From: Lolium rigidum
Taxonomy: Eukaryota; Streptophyta; Magnoliopsida; Poales; Poaceae
Assembly: GCF_022539505.1 (NCBI RefSeq)
Contig: NC_061514.1
Span: 338,255,090-338,319,089, forward strand
Length of the DNA: 64,000 nt
Direction: 5' to 3'
The notes under the pieces are model-generated. The model saw only the letters and a list, made by a program, of their open reading frames with translations, made no database searches and had not been told where the DNA came from. How positions within the stretch are numbered: the first letter of the stretch is position 1; every line of letters starts with the position of its first letter. A program made the position numbers and the translations under genes. Below are positions 45,127 through 56,429 of this stretch, piece after piece.

Positions 45127-47370
45127 GGGCATCTCGATCCATCCCACACCCGCGCGTCTGGATGGGTCGAACCGGACAAAAATCTGGCTCAGCGCGGACC
45201 CATCCCTAAAATGGATGGCTATGGCGTCCGGAACAACCCAAAGCCGACCCAAATTTGGGACTCGTTTGCGTGGCCGCGGACACCGGGGGGCTGGCCGCTC
45301 TTGTCCTCCCCTGATCTGCTTGTCTGCCTCCCAAAACACACCCACTTCATTCCACTCCCAAAACCTAGAGATGGCCGACGAAACTCCTGTCGCCGTCACC
45401 ATCGGAGACGAGGCCTAGCTCGCGGCCGTTGTCGCTCCCGTCGTGGAGGAGGCTCCTGTCCTGGTTGCTCCGGTGGTCCCGCAGCCCGCGGCGGTGATGA
45501 AGAAGGCGAAGCCTGAGCTCACTGCGGAGCAGAGGGCGATCGAGAGCAAGAAGCGGGCCCACCGGCGCAGGGCGCTCGAACAATGGAAGAAGGAGAACGC
45601 TGACGCGGAGGAGCGGCAGAGGGCGGCCGAGCAGTTCCAACTCCTCCAAACGGAGGCGAAGGCGAGGGCCATGCAAGAGGAGGCCATGCGCTTTTACGGC
45701 CACGCCGCGCTCGCTCAGCACATGATCACCCCGGGCGCCGGCATAGCCTCGGCGGGAAGCTCCGCTTCGTCCGTGACCCGGCCCCTTCCTCCAAGGTCAA
45801 CAGCCCCACCGACTGCCTGTTTGGGTACACGTGCGGCACGCAGGAAATGATGGCGCCGCCGGGGCGGTACTTGTACCCGTCACGGGATGGGTCACCGGAG
45901 GTGGGCGAGTCCATGAAGGGGCCGTCGCCTTCGTCCATTGACCTCAACCGTGCACCGGCGGCGCACTCCAAGGCCCGCAACTTGTTCGATGATTTGTCGG
46001 GCGAAAATGACCGACGAGCGCCGCCATCTATGCAGGCAACGTCCACCATTGTTGGAAGGAACTCGGGGCACCCCCAAGTTCCAGGAGGGGTACGAGAGGT
46101 ACATGGCGACCTTGACTGGCAACAAGACTGCCAAAGATGCCACGGTCATTGACCTTGATGGTGGGCAACCTTGCGGTAGCTCCGCTTCTCGTGCAAGCCG
46201 TTCACGAAGCCACAAGGCAACCAAGGCCGACTTGAAGCGTGATGCTTCGGCCATGCATTTGGTCGGTACTTTGAAGGAGACGTATGTTGACGAAGAGGTG
46301 TCCACAGACAGAAGGGATGAGAGGAGGCGCTGGGAGAAGGAAGAGGACATGAAGACCTACTTTGATGTCTAAAAGAGGAAACTTGAGATTGAAGAGGTGA
46401 AGGACAAGACGAAGGCTAGGGAAATTGAGCTCAAAGAGAAAGAATTGGAGCTCATTGCAATGGCAAGGGCCAAAGAGGTGGAGTTGAAGAAGAAGGAAGT
46501 TGAGCTGAAACGGCAAGCCGATGACCACATGATCATGAACGCCAACTTGACCGCCATGAACGAGGTGAAGAGGGCTTGGTTCGAGAAGGGGCAGATGGAG
46601 ATCCTCGAGCGAATAAATTGAGTTGACAAGCTCAATTTGTAATTTTTATATTTGTTCAAACTATGAAATATTTCGTTTCTTGATCATGCTACATTTTATT
46701 TGATATTATTATATTTTTAAAATATTATTTATAAGTATGTGTGGCAAAATGACCAATTTCCTAAAGAAATAGACCAAAATAGGAAAATGGGTGGCCGCTG
46801 CGTTGGGCGCAGCGTGCGACCCAAACGGACATGCGGACGCGACCCAAACAGACACGCCGGCCCCATCCCGCCCGCCCGCTCACCGAACGACCCCGCCCTG
46901 CCCGCCACCGGCCGACCCTGCCTCGCCCGCGTTGTTCGCCCGTCCGCCCCCGCTCGCCCCTGTGGCCGGCTAGCCCCGCCCGCCCCCGCTCGCCTCTGCT
47001 GGACGGCCGCTCGCCCGTGCTTGCCACCGGCCGACTACGCTCGCCGCCAGCCATCTACACTCACTGTCGGCCGGGCACGTGCTCGCAGCAGCCCCTCCGA
47101 CTGCCCCCGTCGGCAGCCCTCTCCAAATTCCTGCGAATTTCGGCCCGCTTCCGGCGAATTTGGTAGACCATGTAGCTAGTACGGACTGAAGTTTCATTCG
47201 CGCCAACGCGAATGTCGGGATGGGGTTCGCTCTCGGAAGGCTTTTCGCGAGGCGAAACTGGATGGTCTGGAAAAAAAATTCCGGATGGGTGTCTGAACCA
47301 TCATTTTTCCCTCTAAAACCCCAAAATAACAGTTATTATACGGATGGGGGTCTGCTAGAGATGCTATTAT
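45127..47370 (+). mobile_element. PIF/Harbinger-like element (composite, ends approximate)
   Basis: Left end GGGCATCTC follows TAA at 45127. The right end reads GTCTGCTAGAGATGC near 47351-47365, and GCATCTC is the shared terminal core. The TIRs are otherwise poorly matched (left GATCCATCCC, right TAGCAGACCC), so two related elements may be fused or nested. The interior carries a NAM-associated-type ORF relic (45371-46621), typical of ORF1 of this superfamily in grasses, and a Pro/Arg-rich GC-rich tail (46790-47160). No DDE transposase is present. Confidence 0.55.
45371..46621 (+). pseudogene. NAM-associated-type (Harbinger ORF1-like) protein relic
   Basis: ATG at 45371 (MADETPVAVTIGDEA) meets an in-frame TAG at 45416, then the frame continues with a basic helical region (AEQRAIESKKRAHRRRALEQ). 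After frame changes near 45850, PKFQEGYERYMATLTGNKTA, RSHKATKADLKRDASAMHLV and ERRRWEKEEDMKTYFDV follow. A stop lies at 46370-46372. The Lys/Glu coiled coil (KTKAREIELKEKELELIAMA; KRAWFEKGQMEILERIN) ends at 46621. The last part matches the layout of NAM-associated C-terminal domains. The middle DNA-binding (Myb/trihelix-like) portion seems deleted. Confidence 0.6.
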
Positions 47371-47375
47371 ATGCA

Positions 47376-48422
47376 TAACCAGATGACGACCTGACAGTGC
47401 AAAATATTACAGTGCACAGAGAGATGGGGTTTGAGTGCTATGCTTCTTTGCTTGATTATATGTGCTTTCAATGTTCAAGAAACATTTGAATCTTCCTTTT
47501 GTCAGAGTTAAATATGATGTTGTATATGATGAAGGATCGTACCATTGGATTTCAATCACATCAAAGGATACAAAACTACATGGCATGCAAATTGTTCCTG
47601 CACAAAACAACATCTTTCTTCTTGGAATTTGAAAGATTTGGACCAGTGCTAACATTGCCAAATGGTTCATCATCTTGAGAATTTAGCCAAAGGAATCCTC
47701 TGAAAAATATGGAGAAAATATGTAAATTTGATATGAAGCATGGTTAGGAAAATATAATGAGAAGATTGCATTGAAGGACATCCTTTTCCAATAAAGCCTT
47801 GAAGGACGTAGGATCAGGACTAAGAATTTGAGTAACGAACAGCATCGTCGAGATTACAAAACCTCGTTATATCCCTAACAAGATGAACTGCCTGACAGTG
47901 GAAAATATTACAGCGAACGGTATTAGCAGGACAATAGACACTGCCATAGTTCATAGAGTTAATTAACGCTAACGCAGTTCCTGAGGAAGACTAGTCTGTA
48001 TTTCTGGAATCATTCCCTATTGTTTTCCATTTAGTAGAAGCACCTGAGATATTCATATTAATAATGTTTCCACAGCAGGTGCAGTACCAAGTTACCAACC
48101 CAGCTTACTCGCCTGATAGTATATCCAGGAAGATGATTACATTTCCGCAATTTAGAATGGATATATCAGTTGGGGGACTCTATCCTCTGAGCGCTAGCTA
48201 CTGCATGTTTCCGCATAATCTGTACAACGACGACCGTAACTAAAGCTTTTCAGGAGCTATCTCCTCGATGTACTGGTCTCACACCTAGTGACGGGGCTTG
48301 ATTTGTAGCAGTGTTGAACGATTATCTCAACATACGCTTCGGGCAGAGTCTATATCACTGAATGTATTGCGTTCTACTTGGAGGAGCAATGTCAAGCTTC
48401 ACCTGACATCATTAAATATTTA
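47376..48422. other. Intergenic with a diverged 50-bp repeat pair
   Basis: No gene seen. The word CCTGACAGTGCAAAATATTACAG (47391) recurs with one change at 47890, each preceded by a similar AACAAGATGA/AACCAGATGA context, 500 bp apart. Confidence 0.45.
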
Positions 48423-48561
48423 TCTCTACTACTTAAAAAGAAGGAACGTGTTCCCCCTTCTCCCCATATTTCGTCGTCCTTTTGGTCGTTCGTCCCACCA
48501 TCCTTTTGGTCGTGTGTCCCACCAAAATCTCACGCTGCAATTCAGCAATTTGGTGGTCCTA

Positions 48562-48911
48562 ACCTTCCCAGAATATAACTCACGCTCCAATCCAGAAATC
48601 ACGCATTTAACAGCCACAGGCATTTCGTCCTGTTGGTCGTTCAGGCATTTAACAGCCTGGGCCAGTTTAGAAATCTCACAAATTACCTTCCTCAGGTATG
48701 TAATATCACCTTCCCTCAAATTACAGTGAACAAACCTTCCCAGAATATAACTCACGCTCCAATCCAGCCCAGGAAATCACGCATTTAACAGCCACGGGCA
48801 TTTGGTCCTTTTGGTCGTTCAGGCATTTAACAGCCTGGGCCAGTTTAGGAATCTCACAAATTACCTTCCTCAGGTATGTAATATCACCTTCCCTCAAATT
48901 ACAGTGAACAA
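48562..48911. repeat. 172-bp tandem duplication near the Helitron 5' end
   Basis: Copies 48562-48733 and 48734-48911 both begin ACCTTCCCAGAATATAACTC and end AAATTACAGTGAACAA. They differ at about ten sites. Each copy itself contains GCATTTAACAGCC twice. Confidence 0.88.
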
Positions 48912-49014
48912 TTAATTTAAATTAACTCGACCCATACATTACGCTATGGTAATTAAAACATTTCCCATAAACATTTGCGAGAAGGAAGCAGTCATATAAA
49001 GGGTACACTGAACC

Positions 49015-49114
49015 ATGGCTCGGGCTAGAGATCTCGTGTATCTGGAGTTCAACCTGTCCCTCCCGAATTTCATTGAGTCACAAGGCGGATCATCGGAGAA
49101 GTTTAGGGAGTTTA
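49015..49114 (+). other. Exon-like fragment in the Helitron (possible captured first exon)
   Basis: ATG at 49015 (MARARDLVYLEFNLSLPNFI, then ESQGGSSEKFREF) is followed by a consensus donor (TTTAG/GTATGTAAC). The family is not recognised. It could be a captured first exon or chance. Confidence 0.3.
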
Positions 49115-50289
49115 GGTATGTAACACCCTCTCCCCCTCTCGAATCAGCCATGCTTTTTTTCTGGATTTACATAGAACAATATCCTCTGTTCTTTGTCATG
49201 TTCTTCAAGGCATCATCCCCAGATCCCGCTCATGCCTTGGCAAAACATAATGCAATCACATAATGCACACATTAACATTCGAAGGTCTTGGCAAAACATA
49301 ATGCAATCACAGTACTGTAGTAGATCTATCTCTTGTATTATAGGCATGTAATAAGCATGTAAAATTCCAATTATTTAAAACGCAGTGGCAAAATATACTG
49401 AATTCAGAGTGACATGTTCAGTCTTCTAGAGAAAATGAAGAGGACAATGAGTTGGTTGTACAAAAAAATTCAGATGCATATAATGAACAAGTAATAAATC
49501 CATCAATCAATGAGATATACCTCGAAGGGTCAAACCAGGGAATCGAGTAACCATGAGGACATTAGTGGGTTTCCAATGATGGTGCTGCCACAGGCTAATC
49601 ATGTTGCTGCTCCGAATAACCGGCATCAACTGAGGAATGTGATCAAAAATCATTAATGATATATTTATCAAAAATCATTAATCGATGTGGTGAAGGTGAA
49701 TAATAGTACCCAGGTGCCAAAAAATATATCCAAATAAACTGGTTCCAAGGACCAGTGAAGCATAATACAAATATCAGAGAAGGTACACCAAGACAGAATA
49801 AACTTTGCCTTAATAAAAATACTGAATGTTGGGTATTTCACTGCCAAAACCACATCAACAAACTTCTTGTACGCGAAAAGCAAACTCCCCCAGATGGATT
49901 GTCCTAGCAATATTGATGTGGGGGCAAGAAAAAGGATATATAATGCCATGAGGGGAGAAGCAACACACTATTTATCCATTCTCATTGTCCTTTTGGTTTG
50001 AGGTCGTGTGAAGTGACAGAATTTCCGCCTTACCGCTTACATTTTTTCCATTCTTAGGTGTGACTACAGTTTTCTATCAAGTGTATCAATTATTTATGTT
50101 GCGTTTCAGATTTCCGCAGACTGAACAATATATAAAAAACTATCATTGTAGCTTCTGATTTCTAGCTAATGTCCAGCAATTCTTGTTAACATCTACTGCC
50201 CGTGTATAAAAAACAGTATAATTAAGGATGGAGGGAACAAGAATTACCTGGGGCTAACCAAGAATTACCTGCAGCCCTAAATTTGATGT

Positions 50290-50720
50290 ATTGCACACAG
50301 ATGCACTGGCGGATCTTAGTAGGGGCTAAACCAGGCCATGCCCCGCCCTGGATTTTTACCAAAAAAAATACTATACCAATCAGTTGGTAGCCTAACAGTT
50401 AAAACCCAGTTAATCAGCTGCACACGCCCAGGTCGGTAGTACTGCAGCCACGAGACTAGGACCATCGTCGATTCAGCCATTCTCCATATATCATGGTTGT
50501 GTTGCGCTAGCCATTGAGCCAATAGGTTTGGAAATTCAGAGGCCCAAGCAGACAGGGATTCAGGGAAAGGATTCGACCAGCGGCTGCCGGTCGCCGTAAT
50601 CTCACATCGTATGCCCAACTGTCCAAGGGTTGCGGTGCAAGCACTAGCCCAAGGTCTAGGTGCCAGGCAGCGTCAGGTGCAGAATTAATCGAGCAGTTCA
50701 CTTAAAATTTTCCTTTAATT
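50290..50720. other. Repeat-like segment in the Helitron, family unknown
   Basis: Begins near CACTGGCGGATCTTAGTAGG and includes an Asn/Trp-rich minus-strand frame (50316-50618). The opening resembles ends of short grass DNA elements (CTGGCGGA-type), but I cannot find the matching right end. Confidence 0.3.
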
Positions 50721-50861
50721 GCGTCAAGACAAAGAACCAAAACCTGTATTTTATTTCTTTCCCAATTTCTTAGCTACTCATGGATTAATTGAAAAGAAAA
50801 TCCCTAACTCTGAATTACCCTGCGCACCAGCAACATACTGTCCTGGTTCTGAAATAAGCCT

Positions 50862-50968
50862 GGCAGATTTGTATAATTCGCTTATATCTACACACTAAAA
50901 TACATCTAGATACATGCAAATCTATACAATACCGCAACACTTACTTTCAAACGGAGGGTGTACTAGCT
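50862..50968. mobile_element. Stowaway MITE remnant
   Basis: ACATCTAGATACATGCAAAT is followed by AAACGGAGGGTGTAC, the degenerate right end of a Stowaway element (consensus GGGACGGAGGGAG). The left end has not been recognised. Confidence 0.4.
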
Positions 50969-51924
50969 AAGATGTGATTCTTTTTTTCTCTTCTTTAATT
51001 TGGCCCGCCCAAATCTATACAGATGCGAGACTCACGAGATTATTTCAAATAGGAACAAGTACCCAGATTGGCTATACCTTGTTACTGTCTATTCATACAA
51101 ACTATGGCATCAGAGCCCAGGAGATAAACAAGATTGGCTATACCTTGTTACAGAACTTGAGTAGCTTTTGTCACTGCTCCAGCCACTGTCATTGGCTTTC
51201 AGCTGCCCAGAAAACGATTAAGAACACAATACTATAACTTCATGAAACATGGAAAACACTATACATACTTCTGTAATATGCATTCCATGCAGTGGCAACT
51301 GCAGACTGGACTCATCCATGCAATGCCCTTGCCAATCCATAGGCGGTGGCATTATTTGCAGAGGAAGTGGACTGGCTGCTGCAATATTGATACATAAAAA
51401 TATCCAGCTTTTAAATTTTGAACGAGCTAATTCTCCAGGTTCATGGAAATCAATGCAGGGCTATGATAAATTTGTACCTAAACTTTCGCTAAAGTTTGTC
51501 AAGTCACCACAGCATCACGCACTCATTTCAGTGAATTCAAAGTAACACATAGAAAATTGCAGCAGACCAAAAATTCTACATAGCAAGAACGGTTTTGAAC
51601 AAGATGGGTTCTTGGTTTACTTGTTCCTATAATTCCCCACTTCTCTGTGACCCTGTTTGCACTGGTTTGTACACATGCGAGAGTGGCTGCGTTGTTTACC
51701 ATTGTTTCAAGTACATATCCCATCTTCAAGAACTATAATCTTTCATTTGTTTCAGTGCTTCGAGTGTGTTCTAATTGTTGGACCAATTCATCTTGATTTA
51801 TGCTCACAAACCAGAATTCGATGAGAATTGGTATTTTTAAATCAAATTGTTCATAACGATTTAAAATCCCTATAAATGTTCGAAAGTTTTCTCTTGTTAT
51901 CAGCTATGTTCCTATGTTTTGCAG

Positions 51925-52038
51925 ACTCCACATAAGAAGCAAGCCGCTATAGATGTTCTTTGTCACTATTCACAATTTGCTATGGTGTGCATTGGTGAGG
52001 AAGTTTGCCCAACTGATCTCTGGTTGCGTCTTATGAAG
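51925..52038 (+). pseudogene. Captured internal exon (38 codons) in the Helitron
   Basis: An acceptor (GTTTTGCAG) and a donor (ATGAAG/GTATAT) bracket an open 114-nt exon reading TPHKKQAAIDVLCHYSQFAM, then VCIGEEVCPTDLWLRLMK. Length is a multiple of three, codons are uninterrupted and both splice sites are good, so it is very likely a piece of a real host gene. I do not recognise the family. Neighbouring exons are absent, which fits transduplication by the Helitron. Confidence 0.55.
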
Positions 52039-52441
52039 GTATATTTCCTATCTTGTAACTAATGTGGTTTCTAACTGTTGTGCGTTTATTACCATCATTT
52101 TTAATGTCTGTCCTAAGCATGTGAGTACTTGGTCTTGTAATAATGTCTTCTTTGGGTGCCATTGAACAAATGTAGAAAATACATCTATGATTAAAAATGC
52201 TAGAATTTATGCCTTATAGCTATGTGATTGGTATTGAACCTATGCTAGATAGAAACGACATAGCCAGTATCTAGACGAATAAGGAGATTTCTTACAAAAT
52301 GGAGCATATTCCCCCAATTTGAAGATGGGGGCAGAGATACATTGGGGAATGCTTAAACTTGGCATGCGAATTTCCTTATTTCCTTAACAAAAAAGTTCAC
52401 AATAAAGCCTCAAAATTTCCTAACAAAAAGCATATGTGCAG

Positions 52442-52543
52442 AAAATATTTGCGATCGCCTACCAAATACCAATCATGTGGCAATATAAACAGGAAATATT
52501 TGCGATCGCCTACCAAATACCAATCATGTACCAATATAAATAG
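52442..52543. repeat. 51-bp tandem duplication
   Basis: AAATATTTGCGATCGCCTAC ... AATATAAACAGG is repeated immediately with a period of 51 bp (T52450 and T52501 are equivalent). In one plus-strand frame it encodes a 17-residue repeat (KYLRSPTKYQSC.NINR). Divergence is 3-4 bases. Confidence 0.85.
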
Positions 52544-52619
52544 GCATTACCTATTATTCTCCACGCTGATCAATCTTCCCGAGCGGCATCAATCCAACAT
52601 CACCACTATGAATTGAGGC

Positions 52620-53225
52620 CAAACAACACCACCCGCGCTCCCTCGAATCCTTTCGGAACCCTGGGATCTTCAACGGCACCGCGCCAGCGGTGAACCCTGG
52701 CTCATCCCTGCAGGCGCAGGGGAGGACCGGTCCGTCGCGAGGGAGACGGCGGCTGGCGGCCGTGCGACGGAGCCGTGTGGCGGGGATGCGCGAGCGAAGA
52801 TGGGGCAGGGGCCGCGCGAGGCAGCCGGTGGCAGGGGCGCGCGAGGGAGCAGGGGGCGGGGCCAGGCGAGCGTATCTGCGCCGGGCGGCCGCGCGAGGGA
52901 CCCGGGGCAGGAGCGCGCGACGGAGCCGGGGAGCGGGGCCGCGCGCCCAAAGCTCGGGCCGGCGGCCGCGCGAGGGAGCCGGGGGCCAGGGGCGGACGAG
53001 CTAAGCGGTATAAAGCAGCACGAGACAAGCCGGGGGGACGGCGGCGGACAGTGGAATTGGGGGCTGACAGTGGAGTCTCTAGCCAGCAGTGAGAAAAAGG
53101 GGAAGTTGAGAGGTGGGAGACGACGGGGAAAGGTGCCAGTATTTTTATTCACCAAGAGACAACTTGCCTGCAAGTGGGAGGAGAAAGATCTGCCTAATCG
53201 TAACCAGCATGTGAGATGGGGATGT
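52620..53225. other. GC-rich segment with overlapping open frames in the Helitron
   Basis: Sequence of very high GC with frames open on both strands (52690-53231 plus, 52670-53173 minus), dominated by Arg/Gly/Ala or Pro/Ser/Ala. It repeats GCGCGAGGGAGC-like words. This looks like a captured CpG-rich 5' gene segment or an element leader, and I do not call a protein. Confidence 0.35.
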
Positions 53226-53612
53226 GATTAGATGTGTAGACATGATTAGGTGGTTTGCAACGTGTTTTGCGACTTTTCTGCGCGCTCAGGCACACAGTAG
53301 TACAGGCTTAGCACCCGCCGCACGAAGCCACAAATATGAGGCGCCACTGTGTAGTTTTGTCCAAGAAAGAGATATACTCCAGTTTGCTGTCTCTGTGTTG
53401 TACGCTCCTGAGTTGAATCTTGGTATCTCCAGCTCAGTACCACTGCGTAGGTCACTTCTAATTTAATTCGCAAAAAATATCACTTCTAATTTTTGGTGGG
53501 TACTCTTGGACATGTGAGGAGCAAATATACTGCTAGAGATAGTGTGGCCGGACTTTTATGTTTTTGTTTTTTAGATAATAGCAGGGATCGACAGTGAGTG
53601 GTGTTTTGGAAC

Positions 53613-53967
53613 ATGGGTGCATATGCTCCCTATATTTTGAAATGCATCTTACACATATTCTAAATTTCAAAAAAATTGAAACAAAAAATTGGTACGTACA
53701 TCTTCATGTGCTACGCGCTCACAAAGTCGTTTCATAAAAAATCGACTTATCATGTGACGTGTGTAAAAAAGACAAAATTCAGTGCTAAAAATAATGCTTT
53801 TCACATGATAAAGTTTCTCCTTTTTACATAGACCACAAAAAATATTATTTTTTTGTGAAACTTGACGAATGCGCATACATAATGAAGATGTACATGTAGA
53901 ATTTTTTTTCTAAATTTTTCGACATTTCGAAATATATTTTTTTAGTAGAGGGAGCATACGCACCCGG
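53613..53967. mobile_element. Inverted-repeat (MITE-like) element in the Helitron
   Basis: About 355 bp with imperfect inverted ends: GGGTGCATATGCTCCCTA on the left and AGGGAGCATACGCACCC on the right. Arms extend inward through ATTTTGAAATGC / TTTCGAAATAT and TACATCTTCAT / ATGAAGATGTA. A strongly AT-rich centre has complementary halves, so the whole can fold on itself. Superfamily not assigned. Confidence 0.6.
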
Positions 53968-53975
53968 GAGCCGAA

Positions 53976-54210
53976 TTGTCGACACTGATATTGTTGATGC
54001 TCCGAAAGAATTCAACGAGATAGGCTCTGATGCGATATGCACGGTGGGTGGTATACTACGTTGAACTTTTTTATTTTTTCGCATGAACTATATATGTTAA
54101 TGTGAAGTATTGTTGTGCAGAATGTTTTTGAGCTCAAGAAGAATTTTTTGGTACGCTTGCTCAAGTACAGTAAAAATGAAGCGGAAGAAAATATTCCTAG
54201 CATTGTACGG
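53976..54210 (+). pseudogene. Two exon-like fragments near the Helitron 3' end
   Basis: The frame VDTDIVDAPKEFNEIGSDAI ends at a possible donor (54040). After an acceptor (TTGTGCAG, 54120) the frame NVFELKKNFLVRLLKYSKNE and AEENIPSIVR runs to a TAG near 54208. It looks like the last two exons of a gene or of a Helitron-borne ORF. Family not recognised. Confidence 0.4.
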
Positions 54211-54559
54211 TAGTATTTAAGGAGCATCGAGGTGAAGATTCTTTTAATGTATATAAACAGTTAGTCGAGTGCTTATTTAATTTTTATAAACGATGTCAAT
54301 TATTATAACGTTCTTCAAAGCAATGTAGTTGTATTATGACAGTGATATCTTGTTATTGTGTTCGGTATTATCATGCTATAGCACATTATAATATCCCTGA
54401 TTTGATTTAAATTTTTATACTGGGTTTCAAATTATATATGTGCATTGAGAAATGAAATTTGAAGACCCGTGGCAACGCACGGGCATTTATACTAGTTAGT
54501 ATATAAGTGTGGTAACTGTGTGCAACGGATCCAGAGGTTCGTTGGAGAAAACAAATTTA

Positions 54560-54870
54560 GGGGCAGTTCTTCAGCACAACAGAACCTTCACTCTTTCGAA
54601 CTATTGGACAGTGACACACTTTCACACGCCTGTTCGGACCGTGTGCTGCCGGGCTTCAACTTTTGTCTCAGCCGCTGTCTTCTACTTCCACCACAGCTGC
54701 TGCCGTGGGGTCGCCATTCTTCGGATACATAAGATTGTCCACCAAAGACGCATAATCGAAAGACGCGTCAATTCTGTTCTTGGTTGTTGGTTCACAACAC
54801 ACCAAGAGCCAGTCACAGTCATGAACACATCATTTTTGTTTTGTGATCACGTATCTGTTGAGTGTCTTTT
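54560..54870 (+). repeat. Peroxidase-upstream segment, copy 1 (most diverged)
   Basis: Contains CCGCTGTCTTCTACTTCCAC, CACAGCTGCTGCCGTGGGGT and TCATGAACACATCATT, aligned with copies at 55735 and 59885. Starts shortly after the Helitron end. No intact frame. Confidence 0.55.
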
Positions 54871-55018
54871 CGTAATATTTTTAGTAAGTTCAACCTAACA
54901 CATGCACATATCACTGTTTTCGTAAAAAAAATTTTAAAACGAGGGCAAAAGCTTTGCCCATTCATTGATTAAGAAATGAGTTTGCAAGAAAGTAAGAGTT
55001 TTAGACATAATACAAGTT

Positions 55019-55670
55019 TTACTCTCGCGGCATCAAATTACTCAAACTTTTAGCACCCGCTAAGACCCAAAGAGTAGCTTCTTTTTTGATCCTCTCGAAG
55101 ACGACTTGCAAAGGGGCGCGCTTGTTCTTGAAAACTCTATCGTTTCTCTCATTCCAAATCTCCCAAATGATGAGCATGGCAAGAGATGCCATACCCTTGC
55201 GGTTTTGCCCTGTAGATATCATGGTCCACCACTCCGGGAAGGAGAGACCCGCCCAACTGTTGGCATGAGTAGCCGGAATGTCGAACCCTTCTTTGGCCTT
55301 GTCCCATAGATGCAAGGTGAAACGGCAATGGACTAGAAGGTGATCGACCGATTCCGTGCATTGGTTGCATAAAGGACAAACCCCACAATTTGGTCATCCT
55401 CGTTTTGTCAAACGGTCGGCTGTCCAAATTCTATTTTGGAAAGCAAGCTAGGTGAACAACTTAATCTTTGGGGGTGCCCACATCTTCCACATGGACTTGT
55501 ATAAGCTTGAGAAGGTGGAACACAAAAATTGCAAATCGTAAGCGGACTTCATCGAATAGTGCCCACTACCGGTGAGTTTCCAAGAGATGTCGTCGTCAAT
55601 GTTGTCATTGAGGTGGAAATTTTGTATGAGACCCCATAGCTCCACAAATTGGGATAGATTTATCAAAACT
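55019..55670 (-). pseudogene. LINE reverse-transcriptase C-terminal (zf-RVT) relic
   Basis: Minus strand: WKLTGSGHYSMKSAYDLQF, MWKMWAPPKIKLF, then NRIWTADRLTKRG, CPLCNQCTESVDHLLVHCRF (the zinc-binding Cys/His block), LHLWDKAKEGFD, FPEWWTMISTGQNRKGMASL, IIWEIWNERNDRVFKNK and ATLWVLAGAKSLSNLMPRE before the stop. These are the ordered blocks of the zf-RVT end of grass LINE polymerases. A few frameshifts occur. The upstream RT domain is absent, the usual 5' truncation of LINEs. Confidence 0.85.
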
Positions 55671-55734
55671 TTAAGTTAGATCAATTCCGGGATCAATTAC
55701 AGGTCAATCAACTTGAGTTGTGCAAATGCTCTCC

Positions 55735-56200
55735 CTTCTGCTCAAACGGAGTACAGAATTCCTGTTCAGCTGTTGTGTTGTGTGCCGCTGAGACCAGCGT
55801 AGGTTCTGTCGGACTTCGATCTTTTGACCCTTCTGCCGTCTTCCACTTCCACCCAGCCGTTGCCGTGGCGTCGCCGCTCGTCCACAAGACATATGCAGCT
55901 GGAGGATACGCCAACTCTGTTCTGCCTTCACAAGTCACCAACAGCCTGTTCTACTCATGAACGCATCATTGTTTCCTCGCAAAAAGAAAAAAAAAATCTT
56001 CATTCGGTTTTCTGATCATGTTTGTGCTCAAGCCAGTTGACCGGAATATTCTGGCTATACAGTGTTCGGTTCAGTTCAGTTGAAATAAAGAATTCCAAAT
56101 GTGGACAGCTGATGAAGCCTGGAGGCCATCACTCCCGGCCATTTGGAGACATCTCCTTGGAATCATGGAAAGTCCACCGTTAGATTGCCAGTAGGATTGA
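55735..56200 (+). repeat. Peroxidase-upstream segment, copy 2
   Basis: Shares CTGCCGTCTTCCACTTCCAC, AGCCGTTGCCGTGGCGT, TCATGAACGCATCATT and, further on, CAGTTCAGTTGAAATAAAGAA and CGGCCATTTGGAGACATCTCC with copy 3 at 59885-60275. The segment carries a short frame (SFDPSAVFHFHPAVAVASPL) that decays in the other copies. Unlike copy 3 it is not followed by a peroxidase gene. Confidence 0.65.
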
Positions 56201-56429
56201 GGTCGATTTCTTGATAATAAAACCAAGCCGAAGGTTGAAGTCTCGAACCATCAACGTCTGTCGTAGTCTAACCAAACAAGGCAAACCTTCTTGGTTTCTT
56301 GGTCATCTGGCTGCCACTCCGACAGAACATGGCATGTAATATAACTAGGAAGCTATATCACGGCGACACACCGCGCCCGTGGGATCGTGTGGCCAGTAAT
56401 ATTTTTCACAAATATAAGGATCGGCGAAT

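Larger units (their letters stand above)
48423..54495 (+). mobile_element. Probable non-autonomous Helitron (6.07 kb)
   Basis: The 5' end TCTCTACTACTTAAAAAG at 48423 follows an A. The 3' end has a short hairpin (CCCGT GGCAACGC ACGGG, 54465-54482), a 10-nt spacer and terminal CTAG at 54492-54495, followed by T. This is the Helitron rule (5' TC, 3' hairpin plus CTRR, insertion between A and T). No Rep/helicase is seen, so it is non-autonomous. Inside are exon-like fragments with splice sites (49015-49114, 51925-52038, 53976-54210), a 172-bp tandem duplication, a 51-bp tandem duplication and an inserted inverted-repeat element (53613-53967). There is no target duplication, as expected. Confidence 0.7.

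Noticed and set aside
48562..48911. Tandem repeats considered as a CRISPR array
   Set aside because: Plant nuclear context, only two long units without spacers, and a simple tandem duplication explains them.
52670..53231. Overlapping long frames on both strands in GC-rich DNA
   Set aside because: High GC leaves few stops in any frame; products are low-complexity Arg/Gly or Pro/Ala with no motif.
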